The notes beneath the pieces were generated by a model. The model did no database searches. It had not been told where the DNA came from and was given only the letters and a program-made list of their open reading frames with translations. The translations under genes and the position numbers were made by a program. Positions 1 to 6,830 of a DNA stretch of 10,553 nucleotides are shown here, in pieces. Where the stretch lies: positions 1 to 10,553 of the forward strand of contig JAAYXQ010000020.1 of assembly GCA_012515825.1 (NCBI GenBank). Reading direction: 5' to 3'. Each line of letters begins with the position of its first letter. Position 1 is the stretch's first letter. The DNA is from Fibrobacter sp. (GTDB lineage Bacteria; Fibrobacterota; Fibrobacteria; Fibrobacterales; Fibrobacteraceae).

Positions 1-93
1 GGCATATTTAAAGAGTGGAGTGATGGTGAGCTTTCTCCAATTCGAGAAATAAATCCTTCAGAAGTAGATACATTGAAAGCTATTTTTAGGTAG
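1..93 (+). CDS. Possible 3' end of a plus-strand gene of unknown function (partial)
   Basis: An open frame enters from the left edge and runs 30 codons to two successive TAG stops (91-93 and 94-96). The visible tail is mixed polar and hydrophobic and ends with ..DTLKAIFR, which reads like a normal protein C-terminus. The other two plus frames in this stretch are closed by stops. It converges on the minus-strand transporter gene, and the two coding ends overlap by 8 bases. The family cannot be recognised from so short a piece, and a chance open frame is possible. Confidence 0.4.
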   Translation, partial: GIFKEWSDGELSPIREINPSEVDTLKAIFR

Positions 94-928
94 TAGGGTT
101 TTTCTTTCTATTTCGCTTAATAATAAAAAGGCCTGATCCTAAGAGTACAAAGATGATTGAGAAAAACTTCTCTAGAGAAAGATTTTCTGAAAAAACAATG
201 GTGCCTGCAAGAATTGGAATCGCAGCTCCTAGAGCAGCGCTGAATGGAATAATAAAAAGAGCTCGCCCTCTGGTGAATGCAATTTGAGAATAAATGTACG
301 CTGTCATATAAGTAACAATAAAGGCAAAGAGGCGTGGGTCTGTAATCCATTGAATTATTTCTGAAGAAGTCCACTGCATGGATTCTCCAAAACTAAGGGT
401 CATACTTTTATAAAATGCCGCAGAAACGCCAAACCCCGTTCCCATAATAAAGGAATCGGATGTTTCAACAGAGGAATGGCCTAACTTGAAAAGAATGGAA
501 ATCAAAACAAAGAAAGCAGCGAAAAGCCATAAGCCAGTAATATTTTGAACGCTGGAACTTTCCCCTGCATGAGACGCTGAAAGTAATAATCCAAAAAAAA
601 CAAACCCAATCGCAGCTACAATGCGTTTTGTTAAATGCTCTTTTAAAAACCAGAAACCAAATAAAGCCGTAAGAACAGGATTTAAGGTCATCATCGGTTG
701 GACAAGGCTGATATCATAAAGAGCCATGGCTAGGTAATATCCAAGATTTGCAATCGCAGATAATGAAAAACCCATCCACCAGTATTTATTCCTAAGAATT
801 AATTTTATAAAAGCCCAGGGTTGTTTAATACTTACAGTATGAGCTACAGCAGAAAGACCTGATTTCGCAAGAATGTTTCCACAAGCAAAACAGATAGCAG
901 GAATTAAAGTCAGTAAAAAAAACAACAT
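86..928 (-). CDS. EamA/DMT-superfamily membrane transporter
   Basis: A 280-residue, very hydrophobic protein with about nine to ten membrane segments, roughly at 1-18, 50-70, 73-95, 102-120, 130-148, 160-178, 200-218, 222-245 and 253-272, and a short lysine/arginine-rich cytoplasmic tail. The segment around residues 72-120, with SLVQPMMTLNPVLTALFGFW followed by a KEHLTKR loop and another helix, is the EamA pattern of the drug/metabolite transporter superfamily. The length is typical of two EamA repeats, although the second repeat looks more diverged. The chosen ATG starts exactly at the first membrane helix. It lies 4 bases after the transglycosylase stop and has no recognisable Shine-Dalgarno sequence, so translation probably depends on coupling. 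The substrate cannot be inferred; DMT proteins export or import metabolites, amino acids or drugs. It is the last gene of the minus-strand block. Confidence 0.85.
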   Translation of the reverse strand: MLFFLLTLIPAICFACGNILAKSGLSAVAHTVSIKQPWAFIKLILRNKYWWMGFSLSAIANLGYYLAMALYDISLVQPMMTLNPVLTALFGFWFLKEHLTKRIVAAIGFVFFGLLLSASHAGESSSVQNITGLWLFAAFFVLISILFKLGHSSVETSDSFIMGTGFGVSAAFYKSMTLSFGESMQWTSSEIIQWITDPRLFAFIVTYMTAYIYSQIAFTRGRALFIIPFSAALGAAIPILAGTIVFSENLSLEKFFSIIFVLLGSGLFIIKRNRKKNPTT

Positions 929-932
929 AGAA

Positions 933-3116
933 TTAGGGGAGTTGATTCCAGATCTCTTGATAAATCCAATAATTACCCATGACGCGTTTTACGTAATCTC
1001 TAGTTTCCCAATAGCTGATTTCTTCAGCACGGATATCCCAAGGAAGATTACCCCCTGCGGCTTGCCAGCGTTTCGTTGGTTTTGGACCAGCATTATAATT
1101 GCCTAAAACATACATGTAATCATTATCGTATTCTTTTTTGAGATCTATTAAATAGCGTGTACCTAATCGAATATTTAAATAGGGATTGTAAAGCATGTTA
1201 GGATCAAAATCAGGAATTTCTTCTAATTTAGCAAGCTGTTTTCCTGTGGCTGGCATAATCTGTAATAAACCGCGAGCGCCAACAGGAGAAGATATTTCAA
1301 AATTAAAAATCGATTCTTGACGCATTACGCTATAAACAAAGAATGGGTCGATGGCATCGCCAGATCTGAATTTAACAGCATCCAGATAAGGAATAGGGTA
1401 GAGAAATTTTAAGACTCGAATGGGAGCGCGATGAAGTTTTTGGCGAGCGATCACATTTTGGAATTGACGAGCAAGTCGATAGCCATCAGCGATTTCGCCC
1501 ATTTCATAAAAAAGATTTCCGTATTCATACAAGAAGTCGAGACGTTTGGCATTTTTATAACGAGCTTCATTATATAAATCAAATGCTTCTTCGGTAAAAC
1601 CAAAAAGGAATAGGTGCTTCATTCGATCATAGCGATCTTTAGAATACGTTGGATCAGGTTTTCCTGTTTTTTGAGCGTTTCGAATCCACTGGAGTGTTTC
1701 TTCTTCAGAAGCTTCATAGCCTCTTGCAAAAGGAACTTGAGAAGAATCCATTAATTTGTATTCAATTAGTTTACTGCGGCTACGGTGCGCATAATAAGCG
1801 AGAGGAAAATCTTGAATGCAATCTAAATAGGCTTCTTTAGCGAGAGAATCTTTGCCTTGTTGGTGGTATATATCTCCCAAGAACATTCGACTCGCATTAC
1901 TGCTCCATGTGAATGGTTCTTTTTTAGCTTCTAAAAATGCTTTCTCTGCTTCTTCGAGCTTTCCTTGTTTGTAGTATATAAACGCTATTCTAAACTTTGC
2001 CCATTGCCTTTTAGAGTTGTTTCTAAAACGCGGGTGAGATAATTTTTGATAAGAATCAATGGCTTTTTGAAAGCGTTTGTTTTGTTCATGTTCAAAACCT
2101 CTAACCCAAAGATTATTTGCATTTTCGCTACTATAACGTTTGCTCTCTTGAAGAATAGAATCTAGAGATCTAATTTCTTTTTTGTATTTAGTAGGATTTT
2201 TTCTCATTAAGCGAAGACTCGATTGAATCCAAAGAGACTTCATTTCAATAGAGTCAAGAAGTAACTTGAATGTGGCAATAGATTCTTCGTCGCGCTTCAG
2301 TGAACGGAGAGCGACTGCTTTACTTTGCAAAAGAGCTGTTTTATCTTCTTTACTTAAGGGAGGGTTTTTAGGATTAAAAATAGAGTCTATTAAATCCACG
2401 CACTCAGCGGCATAATCTTTTTTACATGTAATTTTTGCATAGGCGAGTTTTTCTTCAAACGTTTCATCATCAGAGATTTCGCGAATATTTCGAATGGCAA
2501 TATAGGCTGAATCGCTGAATCGAGAATGATCTGCAAGAACTCGTAAATAGGCTTTTTTAGCTTTTGATTTTTTGTTAAGATGATCTAAGAAGACAGCATA
2601 GCGATAACGAATGGTAATAGCTTCTTCACTTCTTGGGTATTTATTTAAGAAGGCTTCTAGCGAGTCTGCCTTTTGATTTTCAGAAAGAGTTGAATCCATC
2701 AACACAGCTTCACTACGTAAACGCCAAGATTGTTTTTGCCATTGTTCGTCTTTTTCTAGAGAAATTCCTTGAGCGAGGACTTTTCGCATTTCAGTAATAT
2801 CACCTTGCTTAAATCGAATACGTGCCATACGAATAAGCACGCTTCTCTCTAAAAGTGAATCTTTCTTAATTAATTGACTGTAGGCTTGAAATGCACTGTC
2901 CCAATTTTCGGAGTAATAAAAGACGGCTGCTTTAGAAAATTGACGAGCTTCTTCGCTTAAAGAGGAATCGTTCATGGCTCGAAGAGACCTTTCATAACGT
3001 ATCACACGATCTTGAAATCGGTAAGGAGGAAGCTGTTCGTAGCTTATAATAGAATCGGAAGCAAAGGCTGAACAAGCGATAAAAAATAAAAAAGAACAAA
3101 TAATTTTAATTTTCAT
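933..3116 (-). CDS. TPR-containing soluble-type lytic transglycosylase (Slt/GH23 family)
   Basis: A 727-residue exported protein predicted to cleave the MurNAc-GlcNAc bond of peptidoglycan non-hydrolytically, leaving 1,6-anhydro ends. Residues 1-19 form a signal peptide (lysines, hydrophobic core, AFA before Ser20). A cysteine at 15 after FFIA could instead be a weak lipobox. Residues 20 to about 540 are helical with TPR-like repeats, clearest near 337-440, comparable to the superhelical ring of Slt70. The C-terminal SLT domain has the catalytic glutamate in VMRQES (Glu601), then GARGLLQIMP (613-622), NYNAGP (673-678) and ETRDYVKRV (704-712), so it looks active. The start overlaps the Enzyme I gene by 11 bases. 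There is no strong Shine-Dalgarno sequence, and the start is supported by the signal peptide beginning at once. The family assignment is secure; the exact orthologue is not. Confidence 0.9.
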   Translation of the reverse strand: MKIKIICSFLFFIACSAFASDSIISYEQLPPYRFQDRVIRYERSLRAMNDSSLSEEARQFSKAAVFYYSENWDSAFQAYSQLIKKDSLLERSVLIRMARIRFKQGDITEMRKVLAQGISLEKDEQWQKQSWRLRSEAVLMDSTLSENQKADSLEAFLNKYPRSEEAITIRYRYAVFLDHLNKKSKAKKAYLRVLADHSRFSDSAYIAIRNIREISDDETFEEKLAYAKITCKKDYAAECVDLIDSIFNPKNPPLSKEDKTALLQSKAVALRSLKRDEESIATFKLLLDSIEMKSLWIQSSLRLMRKNPTKYKKEIRSLDSILQESKRYSSENANNLWVRGFEHEQNKRFQKAIDSYQKLSHPRFRNNSKRQWAKFRIAFIYYKQGKLEEAEKAFLEAKKEPFTWSSNASRMFLGDIYHQQGKDSLAKEAYLDCIQDFPLAYYAHRSRSKLIEYKLMDSSQVPFARGYEASEEETLQWIRNAQKTGKPDPTYSKDRYDRMKHLFLFGFTEEAFDLYNEARYKNAKRLDFLYEYGNLFYEMGEIADGYRLARQFQNVIARQKLHRAPIRVLKFLYPIPYLDAVKFRSGDAIDPFFVYSVMRQESIFNFEISSPVGARGLLQIMPATGKQLAKLEEIPDFDPNMLYNPYLNIRLGTRYLIDLKKEYDNDYMYVLGNYNAGPKPTKRWQAAGGNLPWDIRAEEISYWETRDYVKRVMGNYWIYQEIWNQLP

Positions 3117-4959
3117 TGAGACTACTAATTAATGATGAATTTGAATCTCCATCATCTAAATCTTGAGCAGAAATAAAGCTGGAGATACCTAAATCCGTAA
3201 TGGTTTGTGAATACTTCTTTTTAAGATAAGCATTAACGCTTTCGGTGTCATCCATTTTCAAAACATTTTGTGCTGTTTCACGAACATCTTCATAGTTAAT
3301 AGAACGAATAATCTTTTTGCATTCCATGATACTCCAAGGAGTCATAGATAATTCATCTACACCAAGCCCCACTAAAAGAAGGGTACTCATTGGATCCGAA
3401 CTCATTTCTCCGCAAACGGCAACGGGTATTCCTTCTCTGTGTGCGGCCATCACTGTTTTATGAATCAAATTTAATACGGCGGGATGATGAGGTTGGAACA
3501 TCGAAGAGATTAATTCATTAGTGCGATCTACAGCTAAGGTAAATTGGATCAAGTCATTTGTTCCAATACTGAAAAAATCGACTTCTTTTGCGAGCTTGTC
3601 TACAAGCATTACAGCCGCAGGCACTTCTATCATGATGCCAAGTTCTACTTTAGGAGAAAAAATACCTTGAGCTTCTAATTCTCTTCTGCATGTTTCTATA
3701 TGAGCTTTTGAACGTCTTAGCTCTTGCATAGAAGAAATCATTGGAAGTAGTATTCTTAAATTCCCTTGAGTATTTGCAGAGAGTAAGGCTTTAAGCTGTT
3801 CTTTAAAGAGATCTTCTTGGTCTAAGCAAACTCGAATAGAACGCCAGCCCATAAAGGGATTCGCTTCATTGGATATAGATATATCAGCAACAAGTTTATC
3901 ACCACCAGCATCTAAAGTACGGATAGTGACACTATTAGGAGCAAGAGCATTTAAAACATATTGATACGCTTCTAATTGTTCTTCGAAAGAGGGGAGCCCT
4001 TTTCTAAAAAACAAAAATTCAGAACGGTATAAACCAATTCCACTCGCTCCATAATCCAAAACTTTATCTGCTTCAGAAGTAAGTTCGATATTTGCATGTA
4101 GAGTGATGTATTTTCCATCTCGAGTCATTGGCTCAAGCTGTCGCATCGTAAACAGTTCTCGCTGCTGCCTCTTAAATACTTCGAGTTTTTCTTCGAACTT
4201 TCGAATGTCTTCTTCGTTGGGATTAATGATTATCATCCCACCAGTGCCATCGACAATAATATTGTCTTCTGGTTGGATCATTGCAGAAACATTTCGAAGA
4301 CCAGAAACAGCAGGAATTTCCATTGAGCGAGCTAAGATGGAGACATGACTAGTCCGGCCACCAGAGTCTGTCGCAAAAGCGATGACTTGGTTCTTCTTTA
4401 AAGAAATTAAAGTACTAGGATTTAATTCATGAGCGACAAGAATAACACCATTTCCGATTTCATCTCCTATAATAACTGGGCCAGAGTCATCAAGAGCACC
4501 CATTAAGCGATGGTAAAGGTCTTTTAGATCCATCGCGCGATCACGCATTAAAGCGGATTTATGGGATTCAAACGTTGAAATCAATTGAGTGATTTGTGTA
4601 TGAACCGCCCATTGCGCATTTTTATTTTCTTTTTTGATTTGATCTAAAATACCATTTACTAAGGTTGGATCTTTTAAGATCATTAAGTGGGCGTCAAAAA
4701 TACGCCCTTCGTCTATACCCAGTCGATTGACTGTGATTTGCTTGATCTGGGCTAATTCTTTAATGGTATTATTAACCGCTTTTAAGAAAAGTTGTTCTTC
4801 TTGAGCGAGCCGATCATTTGGAAGAGTTTCTTCGACGACAGTTACTTCCCGATTGCTAATAGTATGGCAATGCCCCATCGCATAACCAGGAGAAGCTGGG
4901 ATCCCCACAAGAACAATACGTTGTCTTTTTTTAGTATGATTCTTCGTGGAAGTTATCAT
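3106..4959 (-). CDS. ptsI: PTS Enzyme I (phosphoenolpyruvate-protein phosphotransferase)
   Basis: A 617-residue cytoplasmic enzyme that autophosphorylates from PEP and passes the phosphoryl group to HPr. The swivelling His domain carries GGRTSHVSILARS with the phospho-histidine at 205. The PEP/Mg2+ barrel has GLYRSEF (309-315), TIRTLDAGGDKL (345-356), NPFMGWRSIR (367-376), EVPAAV (445-450), GTNDLIQFTLAVDRTNE (466-482) and the catalytic cysteine in VCGEMSSDP (Cys516), so all key residues are present. It is longer than the usual 570-575 residues: about 15 extra basic residues at the N-terminus before GIPASPG, and a roughly 34-residue serine- and aspartate-rich C-terminal tail. A GAAAGG ribosome-binding sequence 7 bases upstream (4967-4972) supports this ATG, even though it overlaps the HPr gene by 29 bases. 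Order and overlap with HPr indicate co-transcription and coupled translation. Confidence 0.97.
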   Translation of the reverse strand: MITSTKNHTKKRQRIVLVGIPASPGYAMGHCHTISNREVTVVEETLPNDRLAQEEQLFLKAVNNTIKELAQIKQITVNRLGIDEGRIFDAHLMILKDPTLVNGILDQIKKENKNAQWAVHTQITQLISTFESHKSALMRDRAMDLKDLYHRLMGALDDSGPVIIGDEIGNGVILVAHELNPSTLISLKKNQVIAFATDSGGRTSHVSILARSMEIPAVSGLRNVSAMIQPEDNIIVDGTGGMIIINPNEEDIRKFEEKLEVFKRQQRELFTMRQLEPMTRDGKYITLHANIELTSEADKVLDYGASGIGLYRSEFLFFRKGLPSFEEQLEAYQYVLNALAPNSVTIRTLDAGGDKLVADISISNEANPFMGWRSIRVCLDQEDLFKEQLKALLSANTQGNLRILLPMISSMQELRRSKAHIETCRRELEAQGIFSPKVELGIMIEVPAAVMLVDKLAKEVDFFSIGTNDLIQFTLAVDRTNELISSMFQPHHPAVLNLIHKTVMAAHREGIPVAVCGEMSSDPMSTLLLVGLGVDELSMTPWSIMECKKIIRSINYEDVRETAQNVLKMDDTESVNAYLKKKYSQTITDLGISSFISAQDLDDGDSNSSLISSLNEN

Positions 4960-5203
4960 GAAAAAGCCTTTCGAGTTGCATCATTACATCTTCCTCATCT
5001 TGGCCGTCAATTTCAAATTGAACTTCGGATCCTGGAGGAATCGCTAACATCATTACATTTAAAATGCTCTTCGCATTGGCCTTTTGACCATCGTGAATAA
5101 TAGTCACATCGCTTTTTGTTTGTCCCGTAATATCGACAATCATTCCAGCGGGTCTCGCGTGGACGCCAAGTTTATTCGTTACATAAAGCGTTTTAACAAT
5201 CAT
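4931..5203 (-). CDS. ptsH: HPr phosphocarrier protein
   Basis: A 90-residue HPr-family protein, the usual size. LGVHARPAG holds the active-site His15 and Arg17, which accept phosphate from Enzyme I. KANAKSILNVMMLAI places a serine exactly at 46, in a hydrophobic context like that of HPr proteins phosphorylated by HPr kinase/phosphorylase (as in Bacillus). A regulatory Ser-P form is therefore plausible, but no kinase gene lies in the window. The gene is followed immediately, with a 29-base overlap, by Enzyme I. It starts 6 bases after the MCE gene. The stop codon of that upstream gene is part of the TGAGGAG ribosome-binding sequence, which sits only 2 bases from the ATG, unusually close. No EIIA, EIIB or EIIC is encoded nearby, so it could serve regulation or sugar PTS permeases located elsewhere. 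Confidence 0.95.
   Translation of the reverse strand: MIVKTLYVTNKLGVHARPAGMIVDITGQTKSDVTIIHDGQKANAKSILNVMMLAIPPGSEVQFEIDGQDEEDVMMQLERLFHDNFHEESY
4967..4972 (-). promoter_or_regulatory. Ribosome binding site of Enzyme I inside the HPr gene
   Basis: On the minus strand the sequence GAAAGG precedes the Enzyme I ATG by 7 bases and lies within the last codons of the HPr gene. It decides the start at 4959 over an in-frame GTG shortly downstream (just before GIPASPG), and it implies coupled translation of the two PTS proteins. Confidence 0.65.
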
Positions 5204-5209
5204 AACTCC

Positions 5210-6118
5210 TCAAAAGAAATCCACATTAATATCTAAGCCATCTTGTAATATAATACGGAATAAACTATCTGCGGAATGTACTGTTAACATTAAATCATCA
5301 TATAAAGCGCGATCATTTAATAATAAGCCTGCTGTATTGTCTTTCGCTTGAAGTTTTTGAGTGAGAATACTCAAACGATTTGTAACTTGATTCAACTCAT
5401 TGATCAACTGATCGGCATTTTTGATTAGGCCATTAGTGTTTACAAAAAGATTGTTTACAGGCTCTTCTACATTATCAAGCAGAGTGTTTACTTTTACGGT
5501 TGCTTCATTAAGGCTATTTAAGCTCTTTTTGAGTTGAGGATCAGTTTGCTTTACAATCACAATCAAGCGATCTTCCAAATCTTCCGCTTTCGTTAGGATT
5601 GTCTTAAATTGATCCTGAAATTCAGGAGCGGCAATAGTCGAATTTAATACGCCCTTCACGGACTGAATTAATACTTTGGTACTATCAAAGACTTCCCCTG
5701 CTAGACCAATCGCTTCAGCAATGCCAGCATCAAAAAGACCGACAATGGTATCACCTGGGTTAAAATATTGGCTCGAATCGCCAAGAATCATTCCAATTTG
5801 ACGTTCACCCATGATGCCGATGTTTTGAACTCGCACTTCTGAATCTTTAGGAATTTTAACGTCGGTACGAAGTCGAACAGTGACAGTGACGCGGTGACCG
5901 CTTAGTTCGATATTTTCCACTTTCCCTAGTTTAACGCCATTCACTTTAACAGGATCATCTAGAACGAGTGTACTCACTTGAGAAAATCGCAGATAAAAAG
6001 TATTAAAGGTTTCACGAGGGTCTTTATCGTTTAAGAAAAACATACCGAAAACAAGAATGACGACGGCTAATATAACGACAAGCCCAACGGCAAAGTATAA
6101 ACTAGTATTCTTCTTCAT
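5210..6118 (-). CDS. MlaD/MCE-domain envelope lipid-transport protein
   Basis: A 302-residue inner-membrane-anchored periplasmic protein. It has one N-terminal membrane helix (about 7-28), a single MCE domain (about 36-115) and a long helical region (about 140-260). The MCE domain shows DDPVKVNGVKLGKVENIEL (54-72) and NIGIMGERQIGMILG (99-113), matching the conserved strands of MlaD-type domains. The segment NTAGLLLNDRALYDDL (261-276) resembles a motif common near the C-terminus of substrate-binding MCE proteins. The protein ends in a short strand-like NVDFF. MCE proteins form hexamers that move phospholipids or other lipids between membranes, normally with an MlaE-type permease and MlaF-type ATPase. 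Neither partner is encoded here, so they must lie elsewhere if it works in an ABC system. No Shine-Dalgarno sequence is visible before the ATG, but the start fits the MKK-plus-helix N-terminus. The HPr gene follows after 6 bases. Confidence 0.88.
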   Translation of the reverse strand: MKKNTSLYFAVGLVVILAVVILVFGMFFLNDKDPRETFNTFYLRFSQVSTLVLDDPVKVNGVKLGKVENIELSGHRVTVTVRLRTDVKIPKDSEVRVQNIGIMGERQIGMILGDSSQYFNPGDTIVGLFDAGIAEAIGLAGEVFDSTKVLIQSVKGVLNSTIAAPEFQDQFKTILTKAEDLEDRLIVIVKQTDPQLKKSLNSLNEATVKVNTLLDNVEEPVNNLFVNTNGLIKNADQLINELNQVTNRLSILTQKLQAKDNTAGLLLNDRALYDDLMLTVHSADSLFRIILQDGLDINVDFF

Positions 6119-6182
6119 TATTGCTGATAATTTAGTTTATTCATGATACGATCATATGAATTTTATCTGAAAAAAGGCGCTT
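6119..6182 (-). promoter_or_regulatory. 64-base intergenic gap before the MCE gene with dyad and weak promoter-like hexamers
   Basis: This is the largest non-coding gap inside the minus-strand gene block. On the minus strand it contains TAAAAT (6160-6165) and TATCAT (6143-6148), each one mismatch from a -10 box, but no -35 box at good spacing was found. A perfect 5+3+5 dyad (6143-6155) lies within a wider imperfect dyad (6140-6160). Just after the trmH stop there is a 5-bp hairpin with a T run (6170-6184), which is too weak to call a terminator firmly. The gap may hold a promoter for the MCE-HPr-EI-transglycosylase-transporter genes. This is inference only. Confidence 0.35.
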
Positions 6183-6830
6183 TTAATCGTCAATTCGTTG
6201 TATAGGGGAATTGTTTTCAGTTCCATTAACATGTCGATCAAGCCAATTTTCGAGTAAAGTGTTTTGTTCTTCTAAAGAGAGAGAATAATGCTCCCTTCCT
6301 TTTTTTTGCATAAAAACGTCTAAATAAGTCATTAAAACGCCTGCAGCGACAGAAACATTCATGGATTCTGTAATGCCATACTGGGGTAATTTGAATTCGT
6401 AGTCTGCTGCCGCTAAAGTGTCTGGATGATTACCATGAAATTCGCTTCCGAGATAAAAAGCGGTAGGTTGGTCTAAATTGAGATCTAATACGGAGTTTTC
6501 TGTATTGGTACTTGCCACAGCAATTTTATAGCCTTTCGCTTTTAGATTAGCCATACAAGCCATTCTTTTTTTGTATAAAAAAAGAGACATCCATTTGAAA
6601 GATCCTTTTAGAATGGATTTATTCACTTTATAGGCGTTATCTTCTTCAATGATATGAACGTCTTGTAGGCCAAAGACTTCTGCCGTGCGAATCACTGCCG
6701 AGATATTATGTGGATCAAAAAGATCTTCTAAAACCATGCAAAAATGACGCGTTCTTGTGCTTACTGTTTTTTGAAGCAGATTTTGACGGCGTTCTGTAAC
6801 TTGAGATAATAATTCATTTAGGTTTGACAT
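6183..6830 (-). CDS. trmH: TrmH-like tRNA (guanosine-2'-O-)-methyltransferase, SPOUT family
   Basis: A 215-residue SPOUT-family RNA methyltransferase using S-adenosylmethionine. The three family motifs are present: motif 1 FDPHNISAVIRTAEVFG (38-54) with Asn42 and Arg48; motif 2 YLGSEFHGN (126-134); motif 3 LPQYGITESMNVSVAAG (148-164), which would form the SAM-binding trefoil knot. The ERRQ near the start, VLEDLFDPHN and the C-terminal LSLEEQ..LLENWL helix resemble TrmH, which methylates G18 of tRNA, more than the rRNA enzyme RlmB, which carries an extra N-terminal domain. A longer frame opens at 6893. The ATG at 6830 is preferred because AAAGGA lies 4 bases upstream and family homology begins there. 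It overlaps the upstream gene by 17 bases. Substrate specificity is inferred from similarity. Confidence 0.85.
   Translation of the reverse strand: MSNLNELLSQVTERRQNLLQKTVSTRTRHFCMVLEDLFDPHNISAVIRTAEVFGLQDVHIIEEDNAYKVNKSILKGSFKWMSLFLYKKRMACMANLKAKGYKIAVASTNTENSVLDLNLDQPTAFYLGSEFHGNHPDTLAAADYEFKLPQYGITESMNVSVAAGVLMTYLDVFMQKKGREHYSLSLEEQNTLLENWLDRHVNGTENNSPIQRIDD

Noticed and set aside
873..1106. Open frame on the plus strand, 77 codons
   Set aside because: It is antisense to the transglycosylase C-terminus and the start of the transporter, with no recognisable protein features.
4792..5100. Open frame on the plus strand, 102 codons
   Set aside because: It is antisense to Enzyme I and HPr, both certain genes. 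The composition looks like reverse-strand noise.
6170..6184. Hairpin AAAAG-CGC-CTTTT with a T run after the trmH stop, as a terminator
   Set aside because: It has only five base pairs with a single G-C pair and overlaps the stop codon, so it is too weak to call an intrinsic terminator.
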